Assembly (NCBI GenBank): GCA_003008705.1
Contig: PDUO01000020.1
Coordinates: 808,817 to 872,816 of the forward strand
Direction of reading: 5' to 3'
Origin: Pezicula radicicola
Lineage: Eukaryota > Ascomycota > Leotiomycetes > Helotiales > Dermateaceae
DNA length: 64,000 nucleotides
Position 1 is the stretch's first letter. Each line of letters opens with the position of its first letter. This document shows positions 21,048 through 32,680 of the stretch, piece by piece. The notes below the pieces were generated by a model. It had not been told where the DNA came from. It searched no databases and was given only the letters and a program-made list of their open reading frames with translations. Made by a program: the position numbers and the translations under genes.

Positions 21048-22844
21048 TTAACCAGACAGAAAAGAGCCTAAAACATTTTCCAACTTCTGCTTTTTTCCAC
21101 TCCTCATCATGCTAGACGCCGTTCGCTTCTGTGCCTTGGGATGTCCACTGTTCTTCGAATTTGAGGTTTTGGCCGACCCACTTGTTTCCTGAGTTACAGC
21201 AGCAGATTTTGGTGGAAGCTTAATCCGAAGGAATGATAGATCTCCAGCGTCAATATCCATTCTTGATAATCGTTGAATTCTGCTATTCTTGTGTATATCC
21301 GTCAAATTCTTTGCAACTGGCGGCCGGAGTACTGCTAATGTCTCACCAAGGCGTAGCGAGACCATTGGCAAAGGAGGAATGAGCTCGTCTCCGACCAGAG
21401 GCTGATCGCCAATGTCTACTCCAGCCGTAGCAAGATCCCGATCATTGCGTAGTTCGCCAATCTTAGAAAACATTGTGAGTGTTTGGAAGTCCCATGTTTC
21501 AAGGTCAAGGTAACTCTTTCGGCTTTTGGATTCAGGGTTTGTTAACCTTTCCTTGGGCCTTTCTGTAATACGTTTCGCTTGGCGAGTGTCGACATCAATG
21601 GCTTTTGGACCAACTGCAGTATTTGATCCGCTAGTGCTATCAGCAAGTGAGGCTTCTGGTCTGGTGAGAAACTTTGGTATATCAACCCGGGCCATTCGCG
21701 TTACTTTGGTTCCGTCGAAGATTTGCCGGCATGGTGCTTTCTGAAGGGTCTTGGGTTCTAGTCCAAGAGAAGTTTGCATAAGAGTAGCACGTTCCACGCA
21801 AGCATCTTCTAGAAGTTTGAGGAGGTTTGATTTGAGAGATGTGGTCCAACCACGCTTTCGTGCGTCAATTGCCGCAGACAGGTCTAATCCACATCCCGAG
21901 ACATCGTAGATAGCAAGTGAAGGAAAGTAGTTCAGATACTCAAGCGACTTGTTAGTCAAATCTGGGTGGTTCCAGAGTTTCAATATTCTCAGAAGGGGAA
22001 AAGCACCACTATCCGATGCGGCCAATGCCCATGCCCTGACAACTTGATCTCCGAGGGCTGAAAGTCGAGTATTGTTCTGAAACCCTTGGGAATTAACAGT
22101 GTTGACGACCTCCAAAACACCCAGATTAGCCATTTTGCTTATTCTGACAAGGTCTTCTAAAGGGAAATTTTCTGTGAGGCTCAATGATGAAATGAAATCG
22201 AAATTCTTAGAGTTGAGAGGTCCCATGTAGACTGGTAAAGGCGATACCGGGTCTAGGATCTGCTGACGATATCTGAAAAGGTTCAAGGTGGTTGTATGCT
22301 CCTTATGAAGGATTTTTGAGAACATCTTCCAAGTGGCAAGGGATATTGGGCATCTACACACATTAGTTTGGGTGTCCAAAAAGACGTCTAGGTGAGATTC
22401 TAGGGCGAAATGTAATGGAATTACCAACCTTTTGTTAACTTCATACCAAAGCCGTCGAACGACTTGTGTTGGAAGGAACTCAAGTGCTTCAGGGGTGACA
22501 TCTTCGAGATTTTGTAAAAGGAACTCCAGGACAGTATCTGTTAAGGAGCGAGCACCTACAGAGCCTCTGGTAACTGCAAACCCGCTCACCACCGGTTCTT
22601 CTCCCAGAAGACCAGATTTCTGCCACTTTTTTACGTGTTTACGGTAATTCTTAGCGTGATAGGGATCTGAAGGAATTGATGCTTGGCTTGCCCAGCTTGA
22701 GTCGGAAGAAGTCTGAATTGGTGCAATTCTCTCTGTGAACACCTGACCAGTGCTCTCATCAAAGTGCTCCTGGACAAAGGTCCTGGTCGGCCTATGCAAT
22801 CGCTCTGGTAATGTGGACTGTCGTTTGAGAAGGAGCCACTTCAT
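21048..22844 (-). CDS. Leucine-rich hypothetical protein
   Basis: A single-exon gene of 598 aa beginning at the ATG at 22844 (MKWLLLKRQSTLPERLH). The frame extends further upstream only through a GTG, so this ATG was chosen. The central part (about residues 200-360) has leucine-rich, repeat-like segments such as FPLLRILKLWNHPDLTNKSL and FPSLAIYDVSGCGLDL, resembling an LRR-like solenoid. The C-terminal third is charged and probably disordered (ERPKERLTNPESKSRK, then a Lys/Arg-rich end MMRSGKKQKLENVLGS) and could hold a nuclear signal. A Lys/Arg-rich N-terminus is compatible with mitochondrial or nuclear targeting, but neither is demonstrated. I do not recognise the family. No catalytic motif is visible. 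Length and an uninterrupted frame make it a real gene. Confidence 0.75.
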   Translation of the reverse strand: MKWLLLKRQSTLPERLHRPTRTFVQEHFDESTGQVFTERIAPIQTSSDSSWASQASIPSDPYHAKNYRKHVKKWQKSGLLGEEPVVSGFAVTRGSVGARSLTDTVLEFLLQNLEDVTPEALEFLPTQVVRRLWYEVNKRLVIPLHFALESHLDVFLDTQTNVCRCPISLATWKMFSKILHKEHTTTLNLFRYRQQILDPVSPLPVYMGPLNSKNFDFISSLSLTENFPLEDLVRISKMANLGVLEVVNTVNSQGFQNNTRLSALGDQVVRAWALAASDSGAFPLLRILKLWNHPDLTNKSLEYLNYFPSLAIYDVSGCGLDLSAAIDARKRGWTTSLKSNLLKLLEDACVERATLMQTSLGLEPKTLQKAPCRQIFDGTKVTRMARVDIPKFLTRPEASLADSTSGSNTAVGPKAIDVDTRQAKRITERPKERLTNPESKSRKSYLDLETWDFQTLTMFSKIGELRNDRDLATAGVDIGDQPLVGDELIPPLPMVSLRLGETLAVLRPPVAKNLTDIHKNSRIQRLSRMDIDAGDLSFLRIKLPPKSAAVTQETSGSAKTSNSKNSGHPKAQKRTASSMMRSGKKQKLENVLGSFLSG

Positions 22845-23542
22845 GGTTGAGATTTGCCGTCTCTCTGTCGATCTGCAGCTCTTAAACAGGAAAGCCAGAG
22901 GGGCGGTTGAGCTCAAAACTAGATAGACCTCATTTGTCTTAGAAGAATGCACTCAAATGCGTGCACGACAAGGGACTGCGGAGACAAAGATTAATGTATA
23001 CAAACAAGCAAAGAGCATTCTCATAAGCGCTTAGAGTGCATATGAGTTTGTTTACTGAAATACAGGTAGAGATACAGAAACATGAAAATGATGCGATGGA
23101 TTGAGAAAGTATGAGAAGGAGAGAGAGAACGCGTTGTTGTCGTTGGAACCGCGTCTTTGTGTTCGGGTAATATGCCCCTTTGGGAGCTAAGTAAGTGGAC
23201 AGGAGCCAGAGACAAAGCCTACCTAGTGACTGAAATATTTTACCTTTCAGTTGCTAATCAGTGAATAGAGAATGCGGACTATCTCTACTCGCCTCCTAAA
23301 CAGTGAAGCCCCCATGTGCTAGAGGTAGCCAACTTCAGTGGTTTGATACTGTTATGAGGTTATTAAATTTACTTCACTTTCCAAAGAGTCCGAGATCGCG
23401 TGAGCTAAATTACTCCGATCAACCCCACTCGTCCGTCTTATGAGGTCCCCGAATTACTTCCTCAACCATCGCACTTGTTCTGTGCTGCCAATTCTATGTG
23501 AGAATCAACTTCCAAGTCAGCTGTGCTGACCTCTTCGAAGCC
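22845..23542. other. Divergent promoter region, leucine-rich protein / J-protein
   Basis: No gene-like frame in about 700 bases between two divergently transcribed genes; it should hold both promoters. No motif recognised. Confidence 0.5.
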
Positions 23543-24535
23543 ATGTTCAAGAAATCAGGTGTCCTTGTTTCGTCCCTCCCTGGTTTCTACTCCTGTCACT
23601 CGGCGAGCTCAATATCTACGACGTCACTATTCGGCTGCCGGTCAACTCGACGACAACAACAGCAATGTCGAGCCTATGCCATGGTCGCAGATGGCCATAG
23701 TAGACATCACCACCACCACGAGACTCTACTCTGGCCCGAGATAAAGTCGAAACACACAATTCCCACGCCTTACCAGATCTTCAATCAGAAGAAGGGCTCA
23801 AAATACTCAAAGCATAGGTTCTATGAATTGGTGAAATTATACCATCCTGATCGGCACGACCATGCAGGCTCGTACGACGGACTATCATACGAGACGAAGC
23901 TCGAGAGATATAGACTTGTGGTGGCCGCAAACGACATCCTTTCCGACCCGATCAAGCGAGGCGCCTACGACTGCTATGGAGCAGGATGGAATGGGGCACC
24001 CGATGTGAAAAGACCTCAGGATGCCCCTGATACATCAGCATCGTGGAGTAATTACTACTCTGCTAGAGGGTGGGCTGGAGGACCACAAGGGCCATCACAA
24101 AACGCTACATGGGAGGACTGGGAAAGATGGTACCAGCAGGATGCAAAAGGGCCTCAAGAACCAACGTTCGTTTCAAATGGTACTTTCGTAGTCCTGATCG
24201 TCATATTCGCCATTGCTGGCGGTGTTGGTCAATTTACACGACTGGGAGACTTTTCGATGAAGTTCCTTGCACAAAGCGATGCTCTTCATGACGAGATGTC
24301 AAAGGAGCTTATGCGGAGGCGGAAGGAGACTACAACAATATTTGGAAGTAGAGAAGAGAGGATTGATAGTTTCCTGAGGCAAAGAGATCCAATTGGATAT
24401 GCATCGACGATTCCAAGAGACGAACACCCTCGCAAGCTTTTACCTCCTACGCCATTTGATGCTCCCGCGAGTGGCGATCTCAGGGAACGACGGCTGGACA
24501 TAAACCAAACTGAAGACAATCCAAAGGACGGTTGA
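23543..24535 (+). CDS. Membrane-anchored J-domain (DnaJ/Hsp40) protein, probably mitochondrial
   Basis: An intronless 330 aa frame from the ATG at 23543; the longer frame upstream starts only at GTG. The N-terminus is rich in Arg, Ser and hydrophobic residues (LFGCRSTRRQQQQCRAYAMV), consistent with a mitochondrial presequence. A His cluster (HHHHH) follows. The J domain covers about residues 75-150, with TPYQIF, YELVKLYHPDRH (HPD at 101-103), AANDILSDPIKRGAYD and YGAGW. One transmembrane segment is at about 213-230 (FVVLIVIFAIAGGVG). The charged C-terminus has RRRKETTTIFGSREERI. HPD is intact, so it should stimulate an Hsp70 ATPase. Membrane tethering suggests a specialised rather than general chaperone role. 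No zinc-finger or DnaJ C-terminal substrate domain is present, making it a type III J protein. Confidence 0.88.
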   Translation: MFKKSGVLVSSLPGFYSCHSASSISTTSLFGCRSTRRQQQQCRAYAMVADGHSRHHHHHETLLWPEIKSKHTIPTPYQIFNQKKGSKYSKHRFYELVKLYHPDRHDHAGSYDGLSYETKLERYRLVVAANDILSDPIKRGAYDCYGAGWNGAPDVKRPQDAPDTSASWSNYYSARGWAGGPQGPSQNATWEDWERWYQQDAKGPQEPTFVSNGTFVVLIVIFAIAGGVGQFTRLGDFSMKFLAQSDALHDEMSKELMRRRKETTTIFGSREERIDSFLRQRDPIGYASTIPRDEHPRKLLPPTPFDAPASGDLRERRLDINQTEDNPKDG

Positions 24536-25214
24536 GCGGGATGAGAGCTCACAGGAATTACTGTGACGTATATACAATCAGAGCATCAGCCAGCGTATTG
24601 TACGCGTGTGCTGCTCTTAGTCGAAGGTTATCATACCTCGAAGAGCTTCGAGTTGTCACTGGGCTGCGTTTAACCTGCCTTTAGGGATCTCTCAGTATAA
24701 GCTGGGAATGGATTACGCCGAACGACGGCTTGTCAGTGCGGTGTATTGAAGATGAATTATAGACGCCTGCAATATTTAAACATGACTTGGTTACAGTACC
24801 CATCCCTAGCAATAGAAAGACGGCACGTTACAATACGCTATATAAGTGCCGACAAGACAACTGCAAACCATAAAATGCCGTGTCATAAGTGATGCCTGTA
24901 ATTTGAGTCGTCATTGTATCATTCGATTCGCTTGACTCAGCCTTGTGATTGGAGCTGAATGTCCATAAAGTTGCTGCATACTGCGCCTTGTCAAGCTTGT
25001 TGTTTGAACATCGCCACATCTACTCCACTGCGCAGCACAACACAACACAACACAACATATCCAAAGATATATCACAGTGTCTCCGCTACAAAGATACGCT
25101 CTTTACCTCTCTCCCATCTTGCTCCTCGCCTCCATTGATTTCCTAGCACAATATTGCTTCTCGGCCCCGCCGTTTCCGAACTTCGATACGGAGACAACAC
25201 CAAGTGACGACAAC
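24536..25214. other. Intergenic region with short (ACAAC)n run
   Basis: No gene seen. A pentanucleotide run of about four CACAA copies lies at roughly 25035-25057, ahead of the chitinase gene. Confidence 0.5.
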
Positions 25215-26723
25215 ATGGGTGGACATAATGGATATCGTTCAGTTGCGTATTTTGTGAACGTACGCATATTTCCTATCTACTTTCCATGTTCTCATCTGCT
25301 CTGAATGAATTTGGCATCCTTTGTATCCTCAATTGAACGGCACTTTACAAGGTCAAATTGAGTTTTAAGTTTCTCAATAAAACAATGCTGATAGGTGAAT
25401 CATCAAGTGGGCCATTTATGGAAGAAAATATCAAGCTCAGGATTTACCTGCCGATAAACTCACTCATGTCTTGTATGCATTTGCAAATGTACGGCCTGAG
25501 ACTGGGGAAGTGTAAGCATAATCGTTTCTCCTGTCACCAAAATTGCACGGACTGACAATTATCACAGCTATCTCACAGACACATGGGCAGACACTGGTAT
25601 TTGAAAAAATCCAAAAAATCAATACCCACAGCTGCATGTATAATTAACACCATGAACAGACATCCACTATGACGGAGACAGTTGGAACGACGTGGGTCTA
25701 AACCTCTACGGCTGCCTCAAACAACTCAACCTCCTCAAACAACAAAACCGCAACCTAAAAGTCCTCCTCTCAATCGGCGGCTGGACCTACAGTTCCAACT
25801 TCGCGGCTCCAGCATCAACACCCCAAGGACGATCAACCTTCGCCAACACAGCCCTAACCCTCGTAAAAGACCTAGGACTCGATGGACTAGACATTGACTG
25901 GGAATATCCAAAAAACAGTACCGAAGCCGAGAATTTCGTAGACTTACTCGAAGAATGTCGTCACGTAATGGATACCTACAGTTGCACACTCTTAAATCCA
26001 CATCATTTTGAATTAACAGTTGCATGTCCTGCCGGACCCAAGAATTATGGGATCATGGATATTCGAAACATGGATCGATATTTGGATTTTTGGAATCTCA
26101 TGGCTTATGATTATGCTGGGAGTTGGGATTCTACTTCTGGACATCAAGCAAGTTTATTCGCTTCGAAGAGTAATCATGCTTGTACTCCTTTCAGTACTGA
26201 TAAAGCTGTCAAATATTACATCTCTCAAGGTGTAGCTCCTCATAAGATTGTTCTTGGGATGCCGTTGTATGGTAGGGCTTTTGAGAATACTGAGGGTCTC
26301 GGAAAACCGTTTTCGGGTGTTGGGCAGGGGACTTGGGAGAATGGGGTCCATGATTTTAAGACGCTGCCGTTGCCTGGTGCTAAGGAGTTTTATGATGAGG
26401 AGGCTGGGGCGACTTATAGTTATAATGAGGGGAATAAGTGTTTGGTTACCTATGATACCGTGGAGATGGCGAGGAAGAAGTCGGAATGGATTAAGCAACA
26501 TTGTCTAGGCGGTGCCATGTGGTGGGAGGTGCGATATACCCCTCATTCCTAGGGGTCTGGAAGGTTTTACTAACAAACTTTATAGAGTAGCGCTGATCGG
26601 ACTGGGGACCAAAGTTTGATTGGAAATGTGGTGGATGTCTTGGGACATATGGAACATAAGAACAATTGCTTGGAATATCCTCACAGCAAGTATGAAAATT
26701 TGAGGAAGGGTTTCCAGGGATAG
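25215..26723 (+). CDS. GH18 chitinase, non-secreted type
   Basis: Five exons: 25215-25259, 25408-25511, 25568-25596, 25660-26528 and 26586-26723. All joins are in frame, giving 394 aa. The GH18 barrel is complete. [16 protein letters not shown] is formed across intron 1, followed by [26 protein letters not shown], the catalytic [10 protein letters not shown] at residues 134-143 (acid E141), [19 protein letters not shown], and LGGAMWWE joined to [11 protein letters not shown]. The enzyme should cleave beta-1,4-GlcNAc links in chitin by substrate-assisted catalysis. There is no signal peptide ([15 protein letters not shown] starts straight into the barrel) and no chitin-binding module. This matches the cytosolic or non-classically released fungal class V chitinases linked to wall turnover and autolysis. 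The 29-nt exon 3 is easily missed by gene finders. Confidence 0.93.
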
Positions 26724-27095
26724 TCCGATAAGAAATGGGATGTAGAGTACTTTAAAATGTTGAGCTCGGATTGATTCAGATCAAATCAGCATAAAGATGA
26801 CATGGTCTTTTGAATATTAGCTTCTGCGAGCTTCGTGTGCTGTCTCGTTATATCAAGGAGAAAGGTTACGTGTAGACCTTCGAGACTATTTCATATTGGC
26901 GGCCTCTTTATCCGTGATAATTCAGAGGACGCAGAAATTATAGACATCCAAGAGACTAGCACGGTATGATGCTAGTCCATAGAAGAATTATCGAAGGCAG
27001 GCTTGCTGTTCCCACAAGCAGGCTCTGCCTAAATCTCTTGATGGTTGTAGAACCGGAATCTGGACAAGAGCTTTGTAACTTGGGAGGGTCATTCT
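26724..27095. other. Convergent intergenic region, chitinase / NIF3
   Basis: The 3' ends of two convergent genes meet here; no gene or other element seen. Confidence 0.5.
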
Positions 27096-28317
27096 TTACC
27101 AGAGACCCAATCCTCCTTCAATACGATTCAGATCTCCCGGAGTAACAATCTCAAAGGGATCCTTATCCGCAGCACTGACCACAACCTCGTAGTCATCACT
27201 CAGTTGCTCTCCATCTTCAAAGCCCATCGAGTTCTCAATCTCCTCCGCAATAGCATCCGTTAAATTCTCGCTCATGCGAGTTTTGAGGAAACCCCTTTCG
27301 GTATTGCTATGGAAGGCAGTAATTATGACCTTACCTTGCTCGATAGCAGCCAATGCCTCGTGATGACTTACTTCGCCCGTGAACCAGAGATCTACGTCTA
27401 GACCAGCGAGCATTGAACCCCCTGATCCAGCACAGATGCCAATCGAAGAAATCCTAGCCCGATATTTTTGACCTGTGGGTATGGACTGTGGTAGAGCTAC
27501 TGAGAGGCCTGGGAGCGCTCCTAGGCCTGTGGGTGCGTTGATCCAATTCAGAATATTTCCCAGTTCCACAGGAGCAGGAAATCGGACGACGCGGCCATAA
27601 CCTGCACCAGTATAAGGAGCTATATCTGGCACAGGGGTTATGACTGAACGCTCGTGTGCTATACTGGGGTTGCAGTTAGTAAGTCCATCAAAACAGCACT
27701 GCGAAGAGCTTACGGTATTTGTGGTTGCGGCCTAGTTATCCCAGTGACTATATCAGCCAACCAGTCGTTCAGCCCGCCAGGCGCAGCATCTACAGCCGTA
27801 TGAGGACTATAGACACTGATGCCTTCTTGGGCAAGCCGTAATAGTGTGCTCTGTTGCGTGTTGGCCAAAGTAAGAGCCTTAAGACCCCGAAATATGATTG
27901 GGTCTACACTCACGTCACCTCTCGAGTTCAGGCCCGTTATTCTAGTGGGGAAGTCTTACGGTAAGCAATAATAATTGAGTCCTTCCTCGCAATAGCCTCA
28001 TCTGCTACCGCCTTTGTGAGGTCGATTGTGAGTAGTACAGAGTTCCTCAACGGATTTCGTGGATTATGTGGTGCTTCCCAAAGGACTAAAGTAGAGGGTT
28101 TAGTTCAACTTTCAATACTTGACATTAAAAAAAAACATTTATGTCTTACGTCCCGTGTTGTCAAAACTCTTGTCGGCAAGCTGTTCTGGGTAGCTGGAGG
28201 ACAGACATGTCAGATGATGCATCGTCTGAATGAGATGCAAAGTGATCGATCTTACAGTTTTCTCACTGCTCTTACCACAGCTTGTGTAAATGGCGAGCTT
28301 CTCGTAGTAGAAGCCAT
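27096..28317 (-). CDS. NIF3: NIF3-like metal-binding protein (DUF34/NIF3 family)
   Basis: Five exons on the minus strand: 28317-28256, 28193-28150, 28085-27960, 27903-27714 and 27663-27096. Introns are 50-64 nt; the product is 329 aa. Conserved blocks appear only after splicing: LYPEQLADKSFDNTG, then LLWEAPHNP, VLLTIDLTKAVADEAI, IIIAYHPIIFRGLKALTL, YSPHTAVDAAPGGLNDWLA, then GAGYGRVVRF, GICAGSGGSML and DLWFTGEVSHHEAL. These contain the His/Asp/Glu residues that bind the two metal ions in this ancient family. It is sometimes labelled GTP cyclohydrolase 1 type 2, but the reaction is uncertain. The start MASTTRSSPFTQAVVRAVRK could act as a mitochondrial presequence, although yeast Nif3 location data are needed to say so. 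The gene is divergent from the BolA-like gene with a 247 bp gap. Confidence 0.93.
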
Positions 28318-28564
28318 TGTGTATTTTCTTGAGAGCGTTTTCAAAAGCATGACATGTTCAATAAGAAGTTCGTGAAGACGTGAGGCGTCCTGGAGTCTGC
28401 AGTCTGGAGTCGAAAACGCGACTTCCATGCGGCATGCGGCCCGCTTCAAGGTGGGGTGTTTCTATTTAGTGAACTCGAATTTACAACCACTTCTGTCATT
28501 ATCTGAAAACAACCACCATTATTCAACTTCTCTACGTTGAATCTTGCTTGTCGCTAGTACTGCA

Positions 28565-28953
28565 ATGGCAGACCCATCTGGAGTCACCGAAGCAGGTCTT
28601 ATTTCAAAACTGACCCAGACGCTGCAAGCAACGCATGTAGCCATCGAGGACATGTCAGGTACAACGTCCACCCCACCTCTAGTCCTGCAAAATTCTAACA
28701 TCGGATTGAAATAGGTGGCTGCGGGCAGGCTTTTTCGGCAGTCATTGTCTCACCTCAATTCGAAAAGAAGACCACGCTGGCTCGGCATCGGCTGGTCAAT
28801 TCGGCGTTGAAGGCTGAGATTGCTGCTATTCATGCCTGGACGCCCAAGTGCTATACACCAGAGCAGTGGGCGAAGCAGACACAGGAGGGAAACCAGCCTG
28901 TTGCACCTGGAAAAGACACAACGGGTGAGGTTGTCACAGGAACAACGGCTTGA
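28565..28953 (+). CDS. FRA2: BolA-like protein, Fra2/Bol2 type
   Basis: Two exons, 28565-28658 and 28715-28953, with a 56 nt intron, give 110 aa. The BolA fold is recognisable: [20 protein letters not shown] (split by the intron), [14 protein letters not shown], the conserved His of RHRLVN, and [22 protein letters not shown] at the end. The GCGQAF form, with Cys where mitochondrial relatives differ, matches the cytosolic Fra2 class. Fra2 works with monothiol glutaredoxins (Grx3/4) to bind a [2Fe-2S] cluster and report iron status to regulators such as Aft1 or HapX/SreA-type factors. A short Thr/Val-rich tail is disordered. It shares its promoter interval with NIF3. The family call is firm; the cytosolic placement is inference. 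Confidence 0.9.
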
Positions 28954-30090
28954 AGGGAAATTCTTGATCGCAAAATAAAGACTAAGGCACGATGAAAGCA
29001 CGCCAGATAAGGAGTCTCTGCCGGGGAAAGGACATGTATGTCTGCACATTATGAGGCCTAGGTAAAATACTCAAGGTGGATTGGGAATTGGTTTGGCATT
29101 TCTATCACCAAGGCAGATCTCCAGCGGCGCCAAGTCTTAGTATGAGACCTTCTCCATCGATCCATTACACCTTCGCCTAGGGGCTCCTAAAAGTACCTCT
29201 TCGTAGTACAATGAACCTATCTTCCGCTGAACAATCATTTGGTGCAAGACAGAATATGGCGAGTTTGGCCTCTGGTGTGATCGTGTAGGGTTGGCGTCCT
29301 CTAATAGTCTTCTTCCTCTCATGTGAGCAATTGCCTCCCCAAGGCAAATGACGGTCTTATCGCTTCCACGTTTTTAAGGTGCCATAGCTAGATGTCTTTC
29401 CACGGCTTTGTTTAACCATGCATCAAGCTTCTATAACAGTGACCTAGGACTCGTAATGCATTGTCTATCACGTGGTGATCTTGTTTACTCTCTGCGCAAC
29501 AAGAGAGAAAACAGCAACTGAAGACATGAACATGACAATATTGTAGAACTAATACAGCCATTAGTATCAATCCATATTTGAGAGTGTAGGTACAGCTCTT
29601 ACGGCGTTTCTCGAGTAAGCACTCTCTTCTGCATCAGTACGAGCCTCGACAAAGAGTCGGCGAAGATTTGGTAGATTTGACTGTGATACTGTTATTATTG
29701 ATATATATGTACATAGGCTTGAGGTCACTTACCATAACGCTGTAAATTACTGATGTTAATAAGGTCTCCAGTGACTATTGTAGGTTAGGTTGTCTTTGAG
29801 GCCAGATAAAGTTGAGAGCTCGGCCGCTGTCAGTCGAGAGTGCCGCTAGTGACCGCACCCAGAAGGCTGACAACAGTAGCATCAACTTTCTGTACATCCA
29901 CTGCTGCACCAGCAGTTATCACGCACAATTTTAGTGTCCAGGGAGAAGCTCTGTAACTTCAGTCCACCGACGAGCGCAACAACCATCGACAATATATCTA
30001 TTATCTACGCGCAGCTGTCGCTCCACGAAACCACTACCTATTCCGCTGGCGTATGAGGGGCACAACCTCAAATCGCCATCAGTGTGAACG
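28954..30090. other. Intergenic region upstream of beta-adaptin
   Basis: No coding frame of protein-like composition. The 3' end of the BolA-like gene and the beta-adaptin promoter lie here. Confidence 0.5.
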
Positions 30091-32516
30091 ATGGCGGTAA
30101 ATAGAATCAAAGGGGCCTTTGCGGTGCCCAGGAAAGGAGAGACGTTCGAGCTTAGAGCTGGATTGGTATCACAATATGCATACGAGCGCAAGGAGGCCAT
30201 TCAGAAGACCATCATGTCCATGACCTTAGGCAAAGATGTGTCCGCACTGTTTCCCGATGTGCTCAAGAATATCGCAACTGGAGATTTGGACCAGAAGAAA
30301 CTTGTTTATCTATATTTGATGTATGTTCGATACTCAAGCCGTTAAACCGAATTTCAAGGGGCAGTGGGCTAATGTTATACCGCTGGTGCTCAGGAACTAC
30401 GCCAAATCGCATCCAGACTTGTGTATTTTGGCTGTCAATACATTCGTGCAGGACTCAGAGGACCCGAATCCGTTGGTACGAGCACTTGCGATCAGGACAA
30501 TGGGCTGCATTAGGGTAGACAAAATGGTGGATTACATGGAGGAACCATTACGGAAAACGTTACGAGACGAATCTCCTTATGTGCGAAAGACGGCGGCGAT
30601 TTGTGTTGCAAAACTTTTCGATCTTAACCCCACGATGTGTCTGGAAAATGGCTTTTTGGAAACATTACAAGAGCTTATTGGAGACCCAAATCCTATGGTT
30701 GTGGCCAATTCTGTGACAGCTCTAGCAGAGATAAACTCGGCTGCCCCTGAGACTAAGGCTTTACGTGTGACTCCTGCGACTTTGAAGAAGATGCTTATGG
30801 CTTTGAACGAGTGTACGGAATGGGGAAGAGTGACTATTTTGACGACATTGGGCGACTACAAGGCCACAGATGTCAAGGAGTCTGAACATATCTGTGAGAG
30901 GGTGTCACCACAATTCCAACACGTGAACCCCAGTGTGGTCCTGGCCGCAGTAAAGGTGGTCTTCCTTCATATGCGGAACATAAGTCAAGAGCTTTCGAAG
31001 CAGTACTTAAAGAAGATGGCACCTCCCTTGGGTAAGTAACAGATAAAATTAGCAAGTAGCTCAGCTAACATTTACTAGTAACTCTTGTCGCCTCGGCCCC
31101 TGAAGTACAGTATGTTGCTCTCAGAAATATTGACCTACTTCTCCAAGCAAAGCCAGATATTCTTAGCAAAGAACTTCGGGTCTTCTTCTGTAAATACAAC
31201 GACCCGCCGTATGTAAAGCTTCAAAAACTGGAGATCATGGTGCGCATTTCAAACGACAGGAATGTTGACCAGCTGTTAGCTGAGTTGAAAGAGTATGCCT
31301 TGGAGGTTGATATGGACATCGTTAGGAGGTCCGTTAAGGCCATTGGCCAGGTTGCGATCAAGATTGAAAGTGCCAGCGAGAAATGTGTCAACACCTTGCT
31401 TGACCTGATCGCGACAAAGGTCAACTATGTTGTCCAAGAAGCGATTGTAGTCATCAAGGATATCTTCCGAAAGTACCCGGGTTATGAAGGTATCATCCCA
31501 ACTCTCTGCAAATACATCGATGAGTTGGATGAGCCAAATGCACGAGGCGCTCTCATCTGGATTGTTGGCGAGTATGCAGAGAAGATCAGTAATGCGGATG
31601 AGATCCTTACGGGCTTTGTTGAAGGATTCATGGAAGAGTTCACACAGGTGAGGACACAGGTCTGTAAACCGCGTCTTGCCCAGGCTAACTTTCAATAGAC
31701 CCAACTGCAAATCTTGACTGCTGTTGTGAAGTTGTTCTTGAAGAAGCCAGATAGCAACCAAAGCCTCGTGCAGAAGGTTCTGCAGCAAGCAACCGCAGAA
31801 AACGACAACCCAGATATTAGAGACAGAGCATATGTTTACTGGCGATTACTCTCGGGTGATCTTGCTGTAGCTAAGGTATGTGGAGATTTCCAGCACCGTA
31901 TGATTATCAAACTAATTGGATCTAGAGCATCGTCCTTTCCGACAAACCACCCATCACTACCACAATGAGCTCATTACCCCAAGCTCTTCTAGACCAGTTG
32001 CTGACTGAACTCTCCACACTCGCCTCGGTCTATCACAAACCCCCTGAGACATTCGTCGGCCATGGCAGATACGGCGCGGATGCTATTCAACACGCAGCCA
32101 TCCAAGAACAGCGAGAAGAGGCCCGCGAAAACCCTATTGCGGCAGCTGTTGCCGCCACGAATGGCGGCACCGCTCAGAACAATGCTGAGAACCTCTTGGA
32201 CTTTGATCTCGATGGTGCAGCTCCAGCCTCCGCTGGGTCAATGCCTCCTCAAGGTTCTTCAGGTCTTGAAGGGCTGGCAGGTACGCCACAGAGAGTAGCA
32301 AGCCCAGCTGGTGGTGCACCGGTTGGAAGTAGTATGGATGATATGATGGGGCTTTTTGATTCGAATGGTGCTAGCGGCTCCGGACAAAATGGTGGACAGC
32401 ATGATTTGATGAACGGGTTTGGAGGGCTTGACCTGAGTGGCTCAAGTCAACCGCCACCGCCGCAAACGGGAGGGGATTCTAAAAAGACCAATGAGGACCT
32501 GTTAGGAATGTTTTAG
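30091..32516 (+). CDS. APL2: AP-1 complex beta-adaptin subunit
   Basis: Five exons: 30091-30320, 30394-31031, 31079-31647, 31699-31875 and 31926-32516. All joins are in frame, giving 734 aa. It is the large beta subunit of a clathrin adaptor that sorts cargo at the trans-Golgi network and endosomes. The N-terminal alpha-solenoid trunk is unmistakable: [35 protein letters not shown] (across intron 1), [52 protein letters not shown] and [14 protein letters not shown]. The hinge is Gly/Ala/Ser-rich and holds a clathrin-box-like LLDFD. The protein ends NEDLLGMF. There is no folded ear (appendage) domain after the hinge, so the C-terminus is shorter than in animal beta1. This is normal for several fungal Apl2 proteins. 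Apl1 (AP-2 beta) is the main alternative. Confidence 0.93.
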
Positions 32517-32680
32517 AGTAGTTACGAGCAAAATGATCTGGCATCTGCTCCTCTAGTGAGACTTGATAATCTCTCAGGTGCTAAATTAATATGGTCGTTA
32601 CAGTTGTTATGGTACACAAACATTGTGGTATCAATACAGAAATGATATCCTGAGACCTCCCAGACCCTCGTGGTCCAAAC

